From NCBI GenBank assembly GCA_016859345.1, contig CM029126.1:6801027-6865026 (forward strand): DNA of 64,000 bases. Direction: 5' to 3'. The position numbers and the translations under genes were made by a program. Source of the DNA: Istiophorus platypterus. Taxonomy: Eukaryota; Chordata; Actinopteri; Istiophoriformes; Istiophoridae. The stretch's first letter is position 1, and the number at the start of each line of letters is the position of its first letter. The notes under the pieces are model-generated. The model was not told where the DNA came from and did not search any database. It saw nothing but the letters and a program-made list of their open reading frames with translations. Shown piece after piece: positions 11,380 to 24,500 of this stretch.

Positions 11380-11800
11380 GAGCGCTGAGCGGATGATTCC
11401 GTTTCTAATTTTAATTGCTCTGCCGCGCCTGTGTTGGGTTTTTTCTTTTTTTGTTTTGTTTTTTTTTTATGACCTTTCCGGCCAAGTCCCGGCCGGCGTC
11501 GCGCAATTTTTTCGACCTCAGCCGGGAACGTGTCTCGGTTCTCCGCGGTCACCTCGGACGTGACGACCGCGGTTCCACCGGTCGAGCCGCAAAAAAAAAA
11601 TCCTCCGGCGCGACAGCTGATCCGAGCGCAGTCACCTCGGATCACCCGGCGGCAGCAGCGGCCTCCATTTTAACTCCGACACCGAGTCGCACCTCACGTG
11701 TCCTGGGCTGTCTCTCTCACATGACCCGAGTGTTTGTTCCCGTGATCAGCACTTCCATCTCCGTCTGTGACACCGAATATCACTTTTTATTGTAACCCTG
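11380..11800 (+). promoter_or_regulatory. CpG-rich promoter and 5'UTR region of usf2
   Basis: This stretch contains many CpGs (for example CCGGCCGGCGTCGCG near 11490) and lacks an obvious TATA box, as expected of a broadly expressed transcription-factor gene. It leads directly into the USF2 initiator ATG at 11801. The transcription start is probably between 11600 and 11750 but cannot be fixed from sequence. Confidence 0.5.
11695..11700. promoter_or_regulatory. CACGTG E-box upstream of usf2
   Basis: A perfect palindromic E-box (context CCTCACGTGTCC) lies about 100 bases before the usf2 ATG. CACGTG is the optimal binding site of USF1/USF2, so this is a plausible autoregulatory site. The position relative to the true start site is unknown. 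Confidence 0.5.
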
Positions 11801-14800
11801 ATGGATATGCTCGAACAGAGTCTGGACAACGCAAGGTAAACCGAGAGTCGGCCAAAATGGCTAACTCGGACAAGCTAGCTTACAACATGCTATTTCGGAT
11901 AGCTAGTTTACGACGCTAACCGAGGCCTGACCTAAAAAAAAAAAAAACAAAACAAAACAAAAACAAAATCTGCTGTCAAAACGATTTCAGCCTAAAGACT
12001 GTACTTAAGTTATCGAGTGAGACGCCCGACTAGTTGTATCCCAGAAGGCCGATGTCCAGTTCTGGAAAACTTGTTCATAATTAGCTTATAACAGCACAAC
12101 AGCTAAGTTAGCTTCAGCTACCCATTAAAACACTAACAACAGTTGTCAGCCACTACAGGTAACCTGAGGACAGCAGCAACGTTGTGTTTCACTTTTTTTT
12201 ATTCTTTTTGTATCTGTGCTGTCGTTTGACCGTGCTTCTTGCACAAGTTTGTCATTAGCAAGGGTTAAAGTTTGTGCTCACTTTATTTATCTGTTCAGGT
12301 TTCTCCTCGTAGTCTGCAAGCTTAGCTGCTTGCGTTGTTTTTTGTTTTTGTTTTTTTGTGTGTTTTGTCATATTACTCATCCATGCATCTGGTTTGCAGC
12401 CAAGAAAAGCAAGAAGAGGAGGTTGTCCAGGCATCTGAAGGTAAGAATTTATGTACCAAGCTCTCATTGACAACACCTGGCACCCGCGCAGCAGGGATGT
12501 GTAAAATTAGTTTAATAGCCAAATGCATATAATGGTTGGGTGCAGCACAACTGTAAACTGTCCCATTTGGTTGATAAGAGGTTTGATAAAATATTAGCAT
12601 GTGTTTCCGTATCTTGGCGAACATGGGACCTGGTTAGTTTTTCCCTTCTTTTCCATTCTCATAACTGGCTTTTCTGTCTTCTTTTTCTTCCCTGAGACGG
12701 AACAGGAGAAGAGCAGACAGCTGTGACGATAGCCAGTGTTCAGCAGGCTGCAGCATTTGGTGACCATAATATACAATATCAGTTCCGCACTGAGGGTGGC
12801 CAGGTAAGTGACACCACTTGTGGTGTGGATTTTTTTTTTTTTTTTTTTTGTAACAACTCATTTCAGGAAGACACTGAATGCCCTTGATGGCATATGGGCC
12901 TACAGTGTCTGGGTAAGAGCATCTGTTCAGCAGTCATAACACGAATCAGTACACCCCAGAATTACTTTAGATGCCAGGTTGAATAAATGTCCAAGGGGGT
13001 GTTTGTGCAGAGACATAATAAGCAACTGGCAGAGTGTCACATTACATATTGATAAATGGGGTTGAAAGGATTCGGTCATACGCATAGTGCAACGTGACAG
13101 CGGGAGATAAGATGTTTGTCAGTAAACAACATTTTGCACACATCTATGCATTTATTATTTAGACTGTTCATTGTGATTTAGGCTGTGTCATACTGAGGGT
13201 TTTTATGTAAGTGATATTACTGCGCAGTGAGAAAAAAAACCTGAGTTCCTCTCATGAACAACCTTGCCTGTGTAAGGTTGCGTTGTCCTGTTATGCTGTC
13301 GCCTGGCTGCGTCGACTCCCTTCCCTGTTCAGTCTGGAGAATAGCGAGCTTTAATTGGCCTGAAGGTATGACTGTGTGCGTTTATTTTTCCAGTCCCATG
13401 ATTGATTGGAGATCCTTGTCAAGAGTGTCTCCCTGCTGTCCACTTATGTGGCTTTCGCTCCAGTGGTGGTCAGTGTGGGACATCAGAGCAGTGATGCAAA
13501 TACATAAACTCGAAAAAGTAGTGCGAAGCTCAACTTAGTTTTTCCTAAATGGATGATTTACACTGCAGGGAATCAGGGATCCATGTGGCTCATTTGTTGT
13601 AAACAGTGGTAATGTGAGCGATCATGTGATTCCTGTCTGGTCTAGGATTGGCATGGGGCTGCTGTCACATGTCAGTCAGGAGGAGAGTCACATGATGGAG
13701 GGATACAAATACTGATTCTTGGAACAAACAAGCTAATTTTCTCGACTTGTTTTCAAAATTGAATCAGTGGCATTCTGATGCATAAGCGTATTGTGTGGGA
13801 TGGTGAGAGCAACAAGCTTCTGAGGTTAGGACTATAGTTTCAGATACTTGGCTCGGCTGAACTGCAGCAGTAGACATGATAAACAAATCTACAAATCAGG
13901 TAAATTTGCTTTGGTTTGTGCATGGTACAACTGTCATAAGGACTGTGGATAACTACATAAAACAACAGCTGGTAGCTCTGTTTGCTTTTACTCTCTTTCT
14001 CTCTTTTAACTGTGTCTGATTTCCCCTCCTGCAGGTGACATATCGTGTTGTTCAGGTGACTGACCAGCACCTTGAGGGGAGAGATGATGGGGGTGGAGCA
14101 GTGAGCGTCGTCTCAACAGCTGCCTTCACCGGGGCTCCTCAGGCTGTTGCTCAGGTATCTCAATCTCCCTTCCTCTTAGTGATTGAAGACAACTCACTGG
14201 TAATATGGATTGTTTTGAAAGACTAACTTAATTTTTTATCCATGTCTGAAAGGATAAGGCTGTTGCTATTTCAGCGCTATTATTTTCAGCCGTCTCCCTG
14301 AAAAGACTGAACATGAATCTATCCTCCTGACAAGTATTGAATCTGGGTCTAATGTCACTCATGCCATACAACTCCCCTGTTTTCCAAATGCCAGCTAAAA
14401 TATGTGAAAGAAACCTACAGTTTACTCTGTTTTTATTTAAGTTGCATGTGTAGTTAATTCTTCTGAGCTCGTCAGACCATCAGAGTGGTATAAACAACAA
14501 AGCATGTGCCTGCCTCTGCCCGAAGCAGAGCGACTCATGGAGACTAAAGATGACATTGCTGGGTTATTTTTAGATAAACTGCAATGACAATATTCATTGT
14601 AAAACACTTTAAGCCAGATTTAGAAGATGTTATTAGTTAACAAAAAAAAGGCAATTTTCCTTGGAAGAACAGAAACATCTGTTTTCATTTGTTGTATAGT
14701 GATGGCTTTACTGACCTTGTGGTTATCTCTGCTAACAATATCCCCGCTACTTCTTTTTCCTCCTTTTATCCAAGCTGTCAAACCGTACTCTGTCTTGCTT

Positions 14801-17800
14801 GGGGGTCTAGAGGGGATACCAGAATTGAGACTGACAGAGACTGAGGTGTGCGTTTACCTGCTGTGACGGCTCCATTGCTACTTGTTCAAGCCCTCCTCTG
14901 TCTCTCTCTTATCTGTCGCAGGCTGTGATCCAAAACCCTTTCAGTAATGGAGGAAGCCCAGCAGGAGAGACAGTGGGAGGGGAGACGCGCTTCGCTTACT
15001 TCCCCGCAACTGCGGTGAGCGATGGAACTGTGTCTGTGCAGGCCGCCGCGGACCCCACACTCACGCAGGCAGGGGGTGAGTCAGTACTCACACTTAATTT
15101 GGGTTGAAGCTCAACACAGTGCTACAGGGCTAATTTGGCCATTATTTACAGTGACAAACTGAACAACAGCCCTTTTTCTGTAGTGGTAAATGAACCGTGA
15201 TCACAAACAGCTTTGACGGATGTGAAAGAAAGTCAGACTATAGAAAGCGGTGCAGATTGTAAATTATGTAGCTCTTTTTACCGAATACTGTGATTGAAAT
15301 ATGATTTATGATCCGTCCGGACACAGAAATGTCCCTCAAGAGTCCAATAGCATTTTTGAAAAATGTTTATTGAATGGTATTTTAGATGCTGCTGATAAAA
15401 GTTTTGAATAATTAAAGATTTTCCGTCACATATACTCAGCAGCGTATTTTGTTCAATATCAGATTTAATTTTCAATATGTTTAAAAAACGCTTCCTCTAA
15501 AAGTCTGTATATGACACAAGTGAAACATTATCTAAAATGAAATTAGTTCCGCTAATCATATTCACTGTTTGCTTCATGTCACATGTCCACCCACTCTGCT
15601 TCTCTTCCTCTTCACTGCCATATGTTGTTGTCTGGCTGTGCTAACCATCTTTGCAATTATATGGTGGTGATCCAGAGGAGGTCAGTCAGGGTATCACTGG
15701 CTGAAGGTTGCTGTCCTCCGCTTTCCACTTGGGTGGTCAGGGCTTGGCTGACCTGGAGAAAAGATGAAGCCTTTTGGCTCTGTTGTACACAACCAGCATC
15801 TGCTTGTTCTGTACTATTCAGCCAGATCTATATCTAGCGGACACGATGTTGCAGGTGGCTGTTAGTTGAATGGTGGATTTTTTGAGGAGGCGAACACCGC
15901 TGTGCTCTCCAGCTTTTATGAAGGAGAGTGTATTATGTGGACAGGGAGTTATGGAAGGAACTTGTAATTCTTCAGCCAGTGTTTCTGCTGCCGTCTGTGC
16001 TTTTTATCTTCCTGTTGGCCCAGACATAAGGTCGGAAAAGGCATGAAAGTGGGATCCAACGGAATAATAATGTAAGTGTATGAAGTATACACAGAGCAGA
16101 GCAGAGCAAATACAGCTTATAATGAGTAAAATTTCTTTCTTTCTTTTGTTTTTGTGGCCGTAACATTACACAAATGTCAGCCCCGTATCGGCACATTGCA
16201 CTATATCATCTCATAGTAATAAACCATTTACCCTGCCTGTTAGTTAATTAATCTCATTTTTGCCTTCTATAAACTTACCAAGATGAACCAGGCTTGTAAA
16301 TCAACTTCTTTCTCAGCATAACGTTACAGTTTAGTCAAGAAACTGAAAAAAAGTCCAGTGTACAGGCTCAGTCATGGGTCATCCAAGGTCACTGTGTTTC
16401 ACTATCACTTTGGGAAGTTCCCTTTGGCAAGTTTTCTCTAATGTTTTCCATCCATTACTGATTACTGACTTAGCTTGCCAGCCTAGCACGGCATATCCAA
16501 CACACCCTGCCTGTCCCGCTCATAGAGTTTAGCGAGCTTGGTGTATCTTCTTAAATCATATGACACACACCCACAGAAGTTTGACACCCCTAAGGCCATA
16601 TCAATTGACTCACCTCTATTATAACTTGTATGATACACTTGAAGTGCAGCAGTAGAAAACCACAAAAAACAGCTGTGTTTTTGTCACAGGATTGGAACAG
16701 AAGTGTAAAGGCAGTTTGATGTAGGAAGTCAAGCGCTGGATGTGTGTCGGGAACCTTAAAGCATTAAGATGTGGCCTTCCTCAGTGGGAAAATTTGTTGT
16801 AACAGGAGGCTGGAAAACTGTGGCGCTTGGCCAAGATACTGGACTGACCTTGCTGGTTTCATTGAAGAAATGCATTTTTTTTTTTTTTTTGAGGGGGTGG
16901 TTGATGCCATAGAAGAGGAAGAAGATGAGGTTTACTTGCTTTGGGTAACCGTTAAAGACAGGGCCTTGCAGGAGGAAGTGGACTACTGTCTTCTCTTCTG
17001 TGATCCTTGGGGCAGTTTACTGGCTGAAGAGTGCACTATAGGATGTCAGTGGAGAGTGCTTTAAAAGCTGCCATCTCCTCTGAGGAGAAAAATAGTGGAG
17101 GATAGAGCAAGGGGCTGTGCAAGGAACCACGTTCTTGCAAGGCCGGACTCTGAGGTGGCAAATGCTTGATCTCTCTATTTTATTTTTCAGTATTTTTGAC
17201 CAAATATACCCCTTTAAAAAAAAAAAAAAAAAAGATGCAGTTACACAAGAAGAACAAAAAACAAAATGGAAAGAAAATACCTAAGATTTCCTGATTTTCA
17301 CAGACGTCCCTTATCATCCCCAATCATCATCATCACGTTTTTTTTTGTTTTGTTTTTTTGTTTTTTTGAAAAGGGAAAAACTAGAGGCCGTTTGAAGTGA
17401 AAATCAAATTTTTATAATTACGTTTTCAGATTTTGCAATGATATCTTTTAATCTGATTTTTGATATTCAAAATAAACACATAAAATTCCTTGATTCTTTT
17501 TTGAAAAATACCATCTGAGAAAATGTCAAGGGGTAACATGTCCTGATATTTGATGTTACTGGGGAAGGTTTTGTGTGAATGGACTTTGATCTTTGGGCTG
17601 ATGTAATGGCAGTAAATTGTGTCGCTGAATTTCTTTGTCTGGCCCAGGCCAGGTCGGCCATTTGGCTGACCCGCAGGAGCAAGATGAAGTGCCTTGTAGC
17701 AGCGCTGAAATGGACGGTGTGTACATCCCTTAGTGTGGAGTATGTGCGTTTTTCTCTCAAAAGTGATGTGTACGTTATTCCATTTACACTTTGATTGTAC

Positions 17801-20800
17801 AGGAAAGGGTTTCCAGCATAGTTAATGTGGTTTTGTCTGTTTGTTTTTTTTTTTTTTGTTGTTGTTTTTTTTTTTTTTTTTTTTAACAGTAAATGCACTT
17901 TAGTTTTTTGTGAGATATTTTACAAGGGGGCAACAAAAGTCAGTAAGTCTTTCATGCCATGTTGCCCTTCTTTCTTTTTCCTCATTGCTAACTACTGATT
18001 CCCATGCCATCCACAGCCACAGGTCAGTTTTACGTGATGATGACCCCACCTGATGTCATTCAGACAGGCACGCAACGAACCATTGCCCCACGCACACAGC
18101 CGTACCCTGCGTAAGTATCAGCCCTTCAAGGCCTCAACTATTAATTGCAAGAATAAACACACATTTGGGCTCAGCGATGGGGCTTCTTTCAGTTCAGGAT
18201 CCCCCGAACTGTCAGAGCCAGTGACCCAAGGCATTTAAATGAATACATGAGTTCAATTAAAAGCACAGAGAACTCACACAAATGTAAATGCTAATACAGG
18301 AGGAGGCTGGAGAAGTGGAGGGAGTTAAACTGCTGGGACATGGGTAGAGATATCACTATAGGCATTGGTGTTTGCAGAGAGAAAGAGCATCCAAACTTTT
18401 TATTTGGACAATCTAGTTGTTTGAGATGGACCATAGTTTCATATGATGGGCTTGTGACTATAAAACAACTCCCATGCTTATCCCAACTGCAACATTGCTG
18501 AATTTATGCAACAGGAAGTACTACTGTAGATGTTTTTTCTCTTACCCCAGGCTCTGTTTCTCCCCAAGGAGTCTTCTTCATCTCTCTGCTGAGTTTGCTT
18601 TTTTTCAAATTTTTAATTTTTTTTTTTTTAAATAAATATCTTTCTGTAACAAGGATTTTCCTTTTAGCACACCCTGGTTGGCCTGTTTTCTCCCTCCCCT
18701 CCAAAATCTTCTTATGTTGTTTATCTCCAAAACTCACAACATGTATCATTATAATCATGCATCAAAAAGGAATCCATCTCAGACTCTCTCCAACTGTTAG
18801 CCACATGCTGGTGATTGCTGTTATTAAGATAATCAGCAGGCTCACCTGAGCAAAGACAAACTGGGTTGGCATTTTAATGGCATAATACCAGCTTGGTTCT
18901 GGCCAATTACGGATACTTGTTCGAGATAAGGAATTTTAGCATGGTTATTTTATTTTCAGAGTTCACTTCTTTACCAAAAGTGACGCAAGGGCACATGAGT
19001 CATTAGTGCGAGGGGATGCAAGATTCTTAAATGTCATACAACTGTGTGTTTGCTTTGTTTGGTAAAAGCAAAGGCACAGCCATTTGCTCGTTTTGGTCAA
19101 CCAAAATGAACACATGACCCATTTACAAATTGAGTTAGCACTAACCCATGTGAACATCCCTCCGTTTTCTCACAGGCCTATACTTAAACTTTAACTTGTG
19201 TAACCAAAGTACAAATCTCAACTTCCATTTACCTCCTCATTACCGTAATTATTTAAAGAAAACTCACAAGTGGGAGAAATGGAACAATATTAACTTAACA
19301 GTCTCTGCCTTTCATTTATTGTTTGTCAGTTGGAATATAAGTATATGGCTTGACAGTGAGTATATTCACCGGCTCTGTGCCTCCAGGATTTTTTAAGAAC
19401 GTAAGATATCTCAAAGATATAAGCTCCTTTGTTGTGGGCAGCATTACGGGGAGTTCAAGAACCGCCTTAAAATTCACAGCAGCTCTGCCATTTTTGATGT
19501 CGCTTGATGTTCACGGCATACAACAGACTACTTTACAGTCAAGAAAGAACAAGCTGTGTTGCAGTGCATGACTGCTGTGTGTTGGTGTGTGATGAATTAC
19601 AAAGTGAGTTGGTTTTTCATCTCTCAGGATGCCTATCAGCAATATGTTTGTTTCTATTTATTTCCTCATATGTGAATAATTTATGATTTTGAGACGGGCC
19701 TTTTGAGTTATTTAAGCGTAAACTAGTAAACAGTGACATTATCGTTGACATGTGAGTGAAATGAAATACAAACTTCCCACCCTATCTGCTGTTCGCAGAG
19801 ATGAAAACGAGCTGCTGCAACATGAAGGTTTAAACTGGTGAGGACAGTTTCCACTTTTCTCCCACACTCCTTTTTTTCTTTTTCTTTTTTTTTTATACAG
19901 CAAGTGAACTAATCAAATTAGATCATAAGAGGAGAGAAGAAGCACACAAACCTCTGCCCACCTCTCCTCTCCGCCCCTCCCTTCCCATAAGTCCCTGGTG
20001 ATTCTCTCTGCTCTTGATGTGTGAGACACAGATGTAGCGTTTCTTTCAGTGCTGACCCCGATCCATTGTTGTTGTTAGTTGTGCTTGTGGCGTCTTTCTC
20101 CATTAGGAGTTAAAAATTAGGTCATTGTTCTCCATCTGGAAACAAATGGCTCACTCCACACTTTTATTTTAGTATCCTTATCAAAGTTTCCTCTGTTATA
20201 GTCTTATTTAGTTTTGTTTTCATTCAGCCTAGTTTATAATAATTAGTTAGTTTAACTATTTAGACAGTGTATAACTTGTATATTTTGCTAATATGACAAG
20301 AATGTTGGGACAAATCAAGTCACAAAAATCATTTGTTGTCAATTTCAACATATCTTTTTGACAAAATTGATAGTGACTCTTAACTGCTTATACATTAAGG
20401 CTCATCCTTGTTCATATTATCCATTGAGAGAATTACAAGACCAAGCTGCACTCCCTTGTGTCTCAATATACACTTTGGCTCATTGTCCAGGCCCTGGCTT
20501 TGTGTGATATTGTAGCCTAATTATAAGGGTGGACAGAAGGAGTGAAAATTGGCACGTCACTTTCAAAGACTGTACAAACTTAGTCCTCATACATTGTCAT
20601 ACAAGCTTCATAAGGCTAAAGGGCTTCAGCAGTAGGATTGTGCTCTGCCAAATTTTGGTTATTTTTTGACAATAACTCTCAGAAGCACTTATTTGAGGTG
20701 TGCCTCTACAAGTTGTGAAAGTATGGGGAAATAAAAGGCCTGTATATTTAGTTATTTATATGGTCATCCCCAATTTGTTGAGCCCTGCCTAAGTGTACTG

Positions 20801-23482
20801 TTGGGCTGAATCCATTATAAGGTGGAAATCCCATTAAGACGTCTTGAGATACAAGAGAGTCAAACTAAGATATCATCAGTCGAGTTGTGTTGAGGGGTCA
20901 CAGATTCGCTGCTGTAGGATAAAGATGTGTTGTAGAGGGACAGAGGGGGAGCGAGAATGACCTTGAAGGACTTTTTATTAACTTCACACTGCGAGTAAAC
21001 AAAAAGGCATCTCATAAACATCAGTTACATTAATTTCCTTTTGCCTTCCTTATCTCAGTCCAAGATTTTCTTCAGCAAAGAAGTTATTTTTCTTTACCGT
21101 TCCTCTTCTTTCGCATGGTTGAGCATGGTTGGTGAGTTAAGTATTGTCTGCTCAATTAGTGTGACATAACCATGGCTGATATACACAGGGCCACCTATGT
21201 GATCATATGCGAGCCTTTTATTGACCCATTCATGCTATGGTGGACGGTTGGATAAGTCCCCCTGTCACATCTCAGAAACTTAATTAACAGAATACCTAAG
21301 GGAAGACGAGACAGTTGTGTCATTAGCTGTACGCCCAGACTCCAATAGCCAGCATCTGTTTTTTGTTTTTTTTTTTTTTAAACAGCATAATAAAGCAATG
21401 TGTTCCCTCTGGGCCACACCTGGGAAGAGGACAGCCAGCAAGAATAAGAGGGTTGGATGGGTCTCAGTATTCCAGTCAAAGCATCCCAGGACTAAATATG
21501 CAGCCTTATATGGCTGTGCATCTTTCGGTATTTCTACCATATGCAGTACACAACTTGAGAGGCTCATTTTTAAATAGCACATTGGTAGTGGCAAGGGATG
21601 TGATTACAAAGGGCTTGAATATGGAGATAACACAGAAGAGCAGGTTTTAATAGGCACAAGATTAGGTGAAATTGGGGGATTGGATTGGATTTGTGCCTGA
21701 TTGTATGGCAGGCAGAGATGGGAGATATTATAGCGTGTGAAAAGTGTTTTATTTCCTGTCTGTCTGCAGGAAAATGGATGGACCGCGAACACCGAGAGAT
21801 GAAAGGAGAAGAGCGCAACATAATGAAGGTGGGTAATTAGCCATGATTGTGGCTTTTGATTTCATCAGACACTGCAGCATGGTGCCTAAATAGAGCATTT
21901 TTGTATTTGATGAAAACCACCAGGCCCTGACAAAATATTCTATTAAGAATAGATAACAACGTATGTTTTAGGACTGGCCACTAGAGGTTACTGTTTAACC
22001 GTCAAAGTCAGGCAGTATAATGATGAGATCCTGGAAATGAAAACATGGTTCTACAAACCAAAAATTACCACCGAAATGAAATGTTACTTGTATTCATACA
22101 TTTTTTATTTTTGTAATCTGTTTCCTATTTTTATAAAATTCCATCAGTTGAGAGGCGGCGAAGAGACAAGATCAACAACTGGATTGTCACCCTTTCCAAG
22201 ATCATCCCAGACTGCAGTATGGACAGCACCAAGACTGGAGCGGTCAGTGGTCTTTTACTCGACCTTCCCCCACTGATACCCTTTTACTGATGATTCCGTT
22301 TTAAAATTTCACCTTTCAACTGTGTGGCAACATCTCTGTACTTCCAGAGCAAAGGAGGCATCCTGTCCAAAGCTTGCGACTACATCCGTGAGCTGAGGCA
22401 AAGCAACCAGCGACTGCAGGAGAGTCTGAAGGAAGTGGAGAGGATACAAATGGACAACGAGTTGTGCAGGCAGCAGGTATAAATATCCGTGTTTGCTCTA
22501 GCCTGCAAATGTGGCATCAAGTGAGGTGTCCACGACTTCAATACTGGATAAAGAACGCTATGAATGATAATGTCAAATTCTTCTTTTGAGGTGGTTGGGT
22601 GTAGCAGATAAATAAACTTGCACATAATAAGGCAGCCACTGTGGGCTGCATATGTGGCTGTGAAAATTGCCACCGCATTGAATAGATCAGTTTGCTTTGG
22701 AGTGCACTGCAACATCCTTTTTACTTAAATCTCAGAAGCATGAAATCCACCTAGCCCCCATATGCATCTTCATTTCTCCAAAACAAACCCCCTGAGGCTC
22801 TAGCCTGTATAGCTGATCATCACAGCCTGACGAAGAGGATCAAAGAGTTTGCGCTCATATAATAAGATGGGTTACCTGAAATCACTGCTTTGAGAGACTA
22901 TGGGAATAGTATACACAGGGGTTGTGAAAACTAACTGCATGCTAATACACTCAAAGTATTGTGAGATCCTGCAGTTCTGAGGCTGCCATGTCTACCCATT
23001 GAATCCCAGGATCCGAAAGGCACTCGGCAATATATTTTTATTCTGATGCCCCAAAGCTCAATATCCTTTCCTCAGTCCCCCAGCTGGGAGGCAGTGAATT
23101 CGGGATTCACCCCGGGGGAAATGTAGTGGAGATGACATACCTCATCAAGATGTGATAATCCAGTTGGTTGTGGACAGGGGTATCTTTGAAAAGGACTGCA
23201 CACACTTCTCTTTAATCCCACGGATCGCATAGCCGTGTGTGTACATTACACACAGCCAGCACTCAGTCTTCAAACGAAAAAGTTTGGTTTGTAAACTTGG
23301 TGCTATATTTAGCCGTCACAAGGATGAGGATGTTGATAATGAAAATGTTTTTTTTTATTCTTACTTTTTTTTCCTCTCTTTGTTTCTTTAAGATTGAGGA
23401 GCTGAAGAACGAGAACGCTTTGCTCCGAGCGCAGCTCCAACAGCACGGCATCGAGATGGTCGGCGAGACACCACCGCAGTGA
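11801..23482 (+). CDS. usf2: Upstream stimulatory factor 2 (bHLH leucine-zipper transcription factor)
   Basis: Ten coding exons: 11801-11835, 12400-12440, 12697-12803, 14035-14154, 14922-15075, 18023-18110, 21770-21828, 22148-22242, 22348-22476 and 23393-23482. Phases are compatible throughout and the product is 305 residues. It starts MDMLEQSLDNA, like human USF2. Next come the activation region (IASVQQAAAFGDHNIQYQF, about residues 36-54), the VIQNPFSNGGSP segment, and the USF-specific region before the basic domain (GQFYVMMTPPDVIQTGTQRT). The basic region (RRRAQHNEVERRRRDK, about 193-208) keeps the H, E and R residues that read CAC-GTG. The helix-loop-helix and zipper follow, and the protein ends EMVGETPPQ. 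USF2 binds E-boxes as homodimers or USF1 heterodimers in the nucleus. Compared with human USF2a the proline/alanine-rich exon before VIQNPF is absent, as in the USF2b isoform. One zipper leucine is Cys (about 273). Introns 5 and 6 are the largest (about 2.9 and 3.7 kb) and show no nested gene. Confidence 0.96.
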
Positions 23483-24500
23483 AGGGGAGATGAAAAGAAC
23501 GGGAACGAGCACCACCGCTCAGACCGGTAACCAACACGGTGGGAAAATGCGGCGAAATGATGAGGAAAACAAGGACTTGTGAAGAATCACTTTCTTTTTA
23601 GTGAATGCATCCTTCCCTGGGTTCCCGGGTCGCGAACCCTTCACTGGCCAATCGTGGCTGTACTTGACTGTTCCAATCATGTTGAGATAACCACCTGTTT
23701 CAACTCAGTAGAAATGTCCTCCAAGAAACGATGCTCACTCACCACCATCAGAGTGCTCTACTAGCACTAGCTATGAGAGAGAACCTCTGCTGAACTTCTC
23801 CCCCTTTTTTGTATTTATGTAGCCTCACTCATGGACTTTGATGTTGGTCATTTAATTTTGTTTGCTGTCAGTGTAACACCCCCCCCCCACACACAATTAT
23901 TAATTTTGACTTAGTTCATGCTTTTATTCTGTTTGTGTTTTTTGAGTTGTGTATTAATATGTTGTTTTTAGCTGCTTTAATTTATTAGTCTGCTTGCTGA
24001 CAGAAGCCTTGATGGAGACCAGTTACACTGAAGCTCATGCACCCCAGAGAAGCACTCTGAATTTTAAGAGGAAAAAAGAAAAACATCAAAGTATGCAAAG
24101 CATTATGATTCTGCAGACGGAAATAATGTGACACACATAGCTTACCTAGACCCAAAGACAAACAAGGAGCTGTGCTGGCCTTTGCTTTTGGGCTGATTTA
24201 TGTAAATATGACCTCTCGTGTTTTAATACAGATGTTACAGAATGCAAGAGCAGATTATCTCTGGGAGTAAACAATCAATAACCCATTAACTTCGAGCTGG
24301 CCCTTTGTCATAATAATTATCATGAAGTGTGTGCAATCGTGAAGCTTGATTTGGAAAAAAAACAGAAAAAACAAGTGGTATACTTGAATTGTTGGGCATT
24401 TGCTTAACCAGAAAAATAACCCAAAAATTCCAAAAGAAATCACCTGTAAAGATCCAGCTGATTAAATGCTTTTTCAATTACAAATAGAAACCTAGAATTG
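23483..24500 (+). other. Probable usf2 3'UTR and flank
   Basis: Sequence after the usf2 stop is AT-rich and non-coding, with a C-run near 23880. No canonical AATAAA stands out in the first kilobase; an ATTAAA around 24462 is a candidate poly(A) signal. The transcript end cannot be set without expression data. Confidence 0.4.

Larger units (their letters stand above)
9725..11800. promoter_or_regulatory. Divergent etfb/usf2 intergenic region with both promoters
   Basis: etfb leaves to the left from 9724 and usf2 to the right from 11801. Near etfb there are two CCAAT-box sequences (GCCAATGAG around 9872 on the plus strand, GATTGGCC around 9909) in a GC-rich stretch, typical of a TATA-less housekeeping promoter. 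Near usf2 there is a CpG-rich block from about 11380 to 11720 with a CACGTG E-box. The middle (10.3-11.3 kb) is AT-rich with a degenerate interspersed repeat and no supported gene. Confidence 0.6.

Noticed and set aside
16771..17064. 97-codon plus-strand open frame in usf2 intron 5
   Set aside because: Interrupted by a poly(T)-encoded Phe run, not in a conserved position and not flanked by usable splice sites.
17467..17898. 143-codon minus-strand open frame inside usf2 intron 5
   Set aside because: Begins in lysine/threonine runs from poly(A)/poly(T) and has no domain; non-coding intron sequence.
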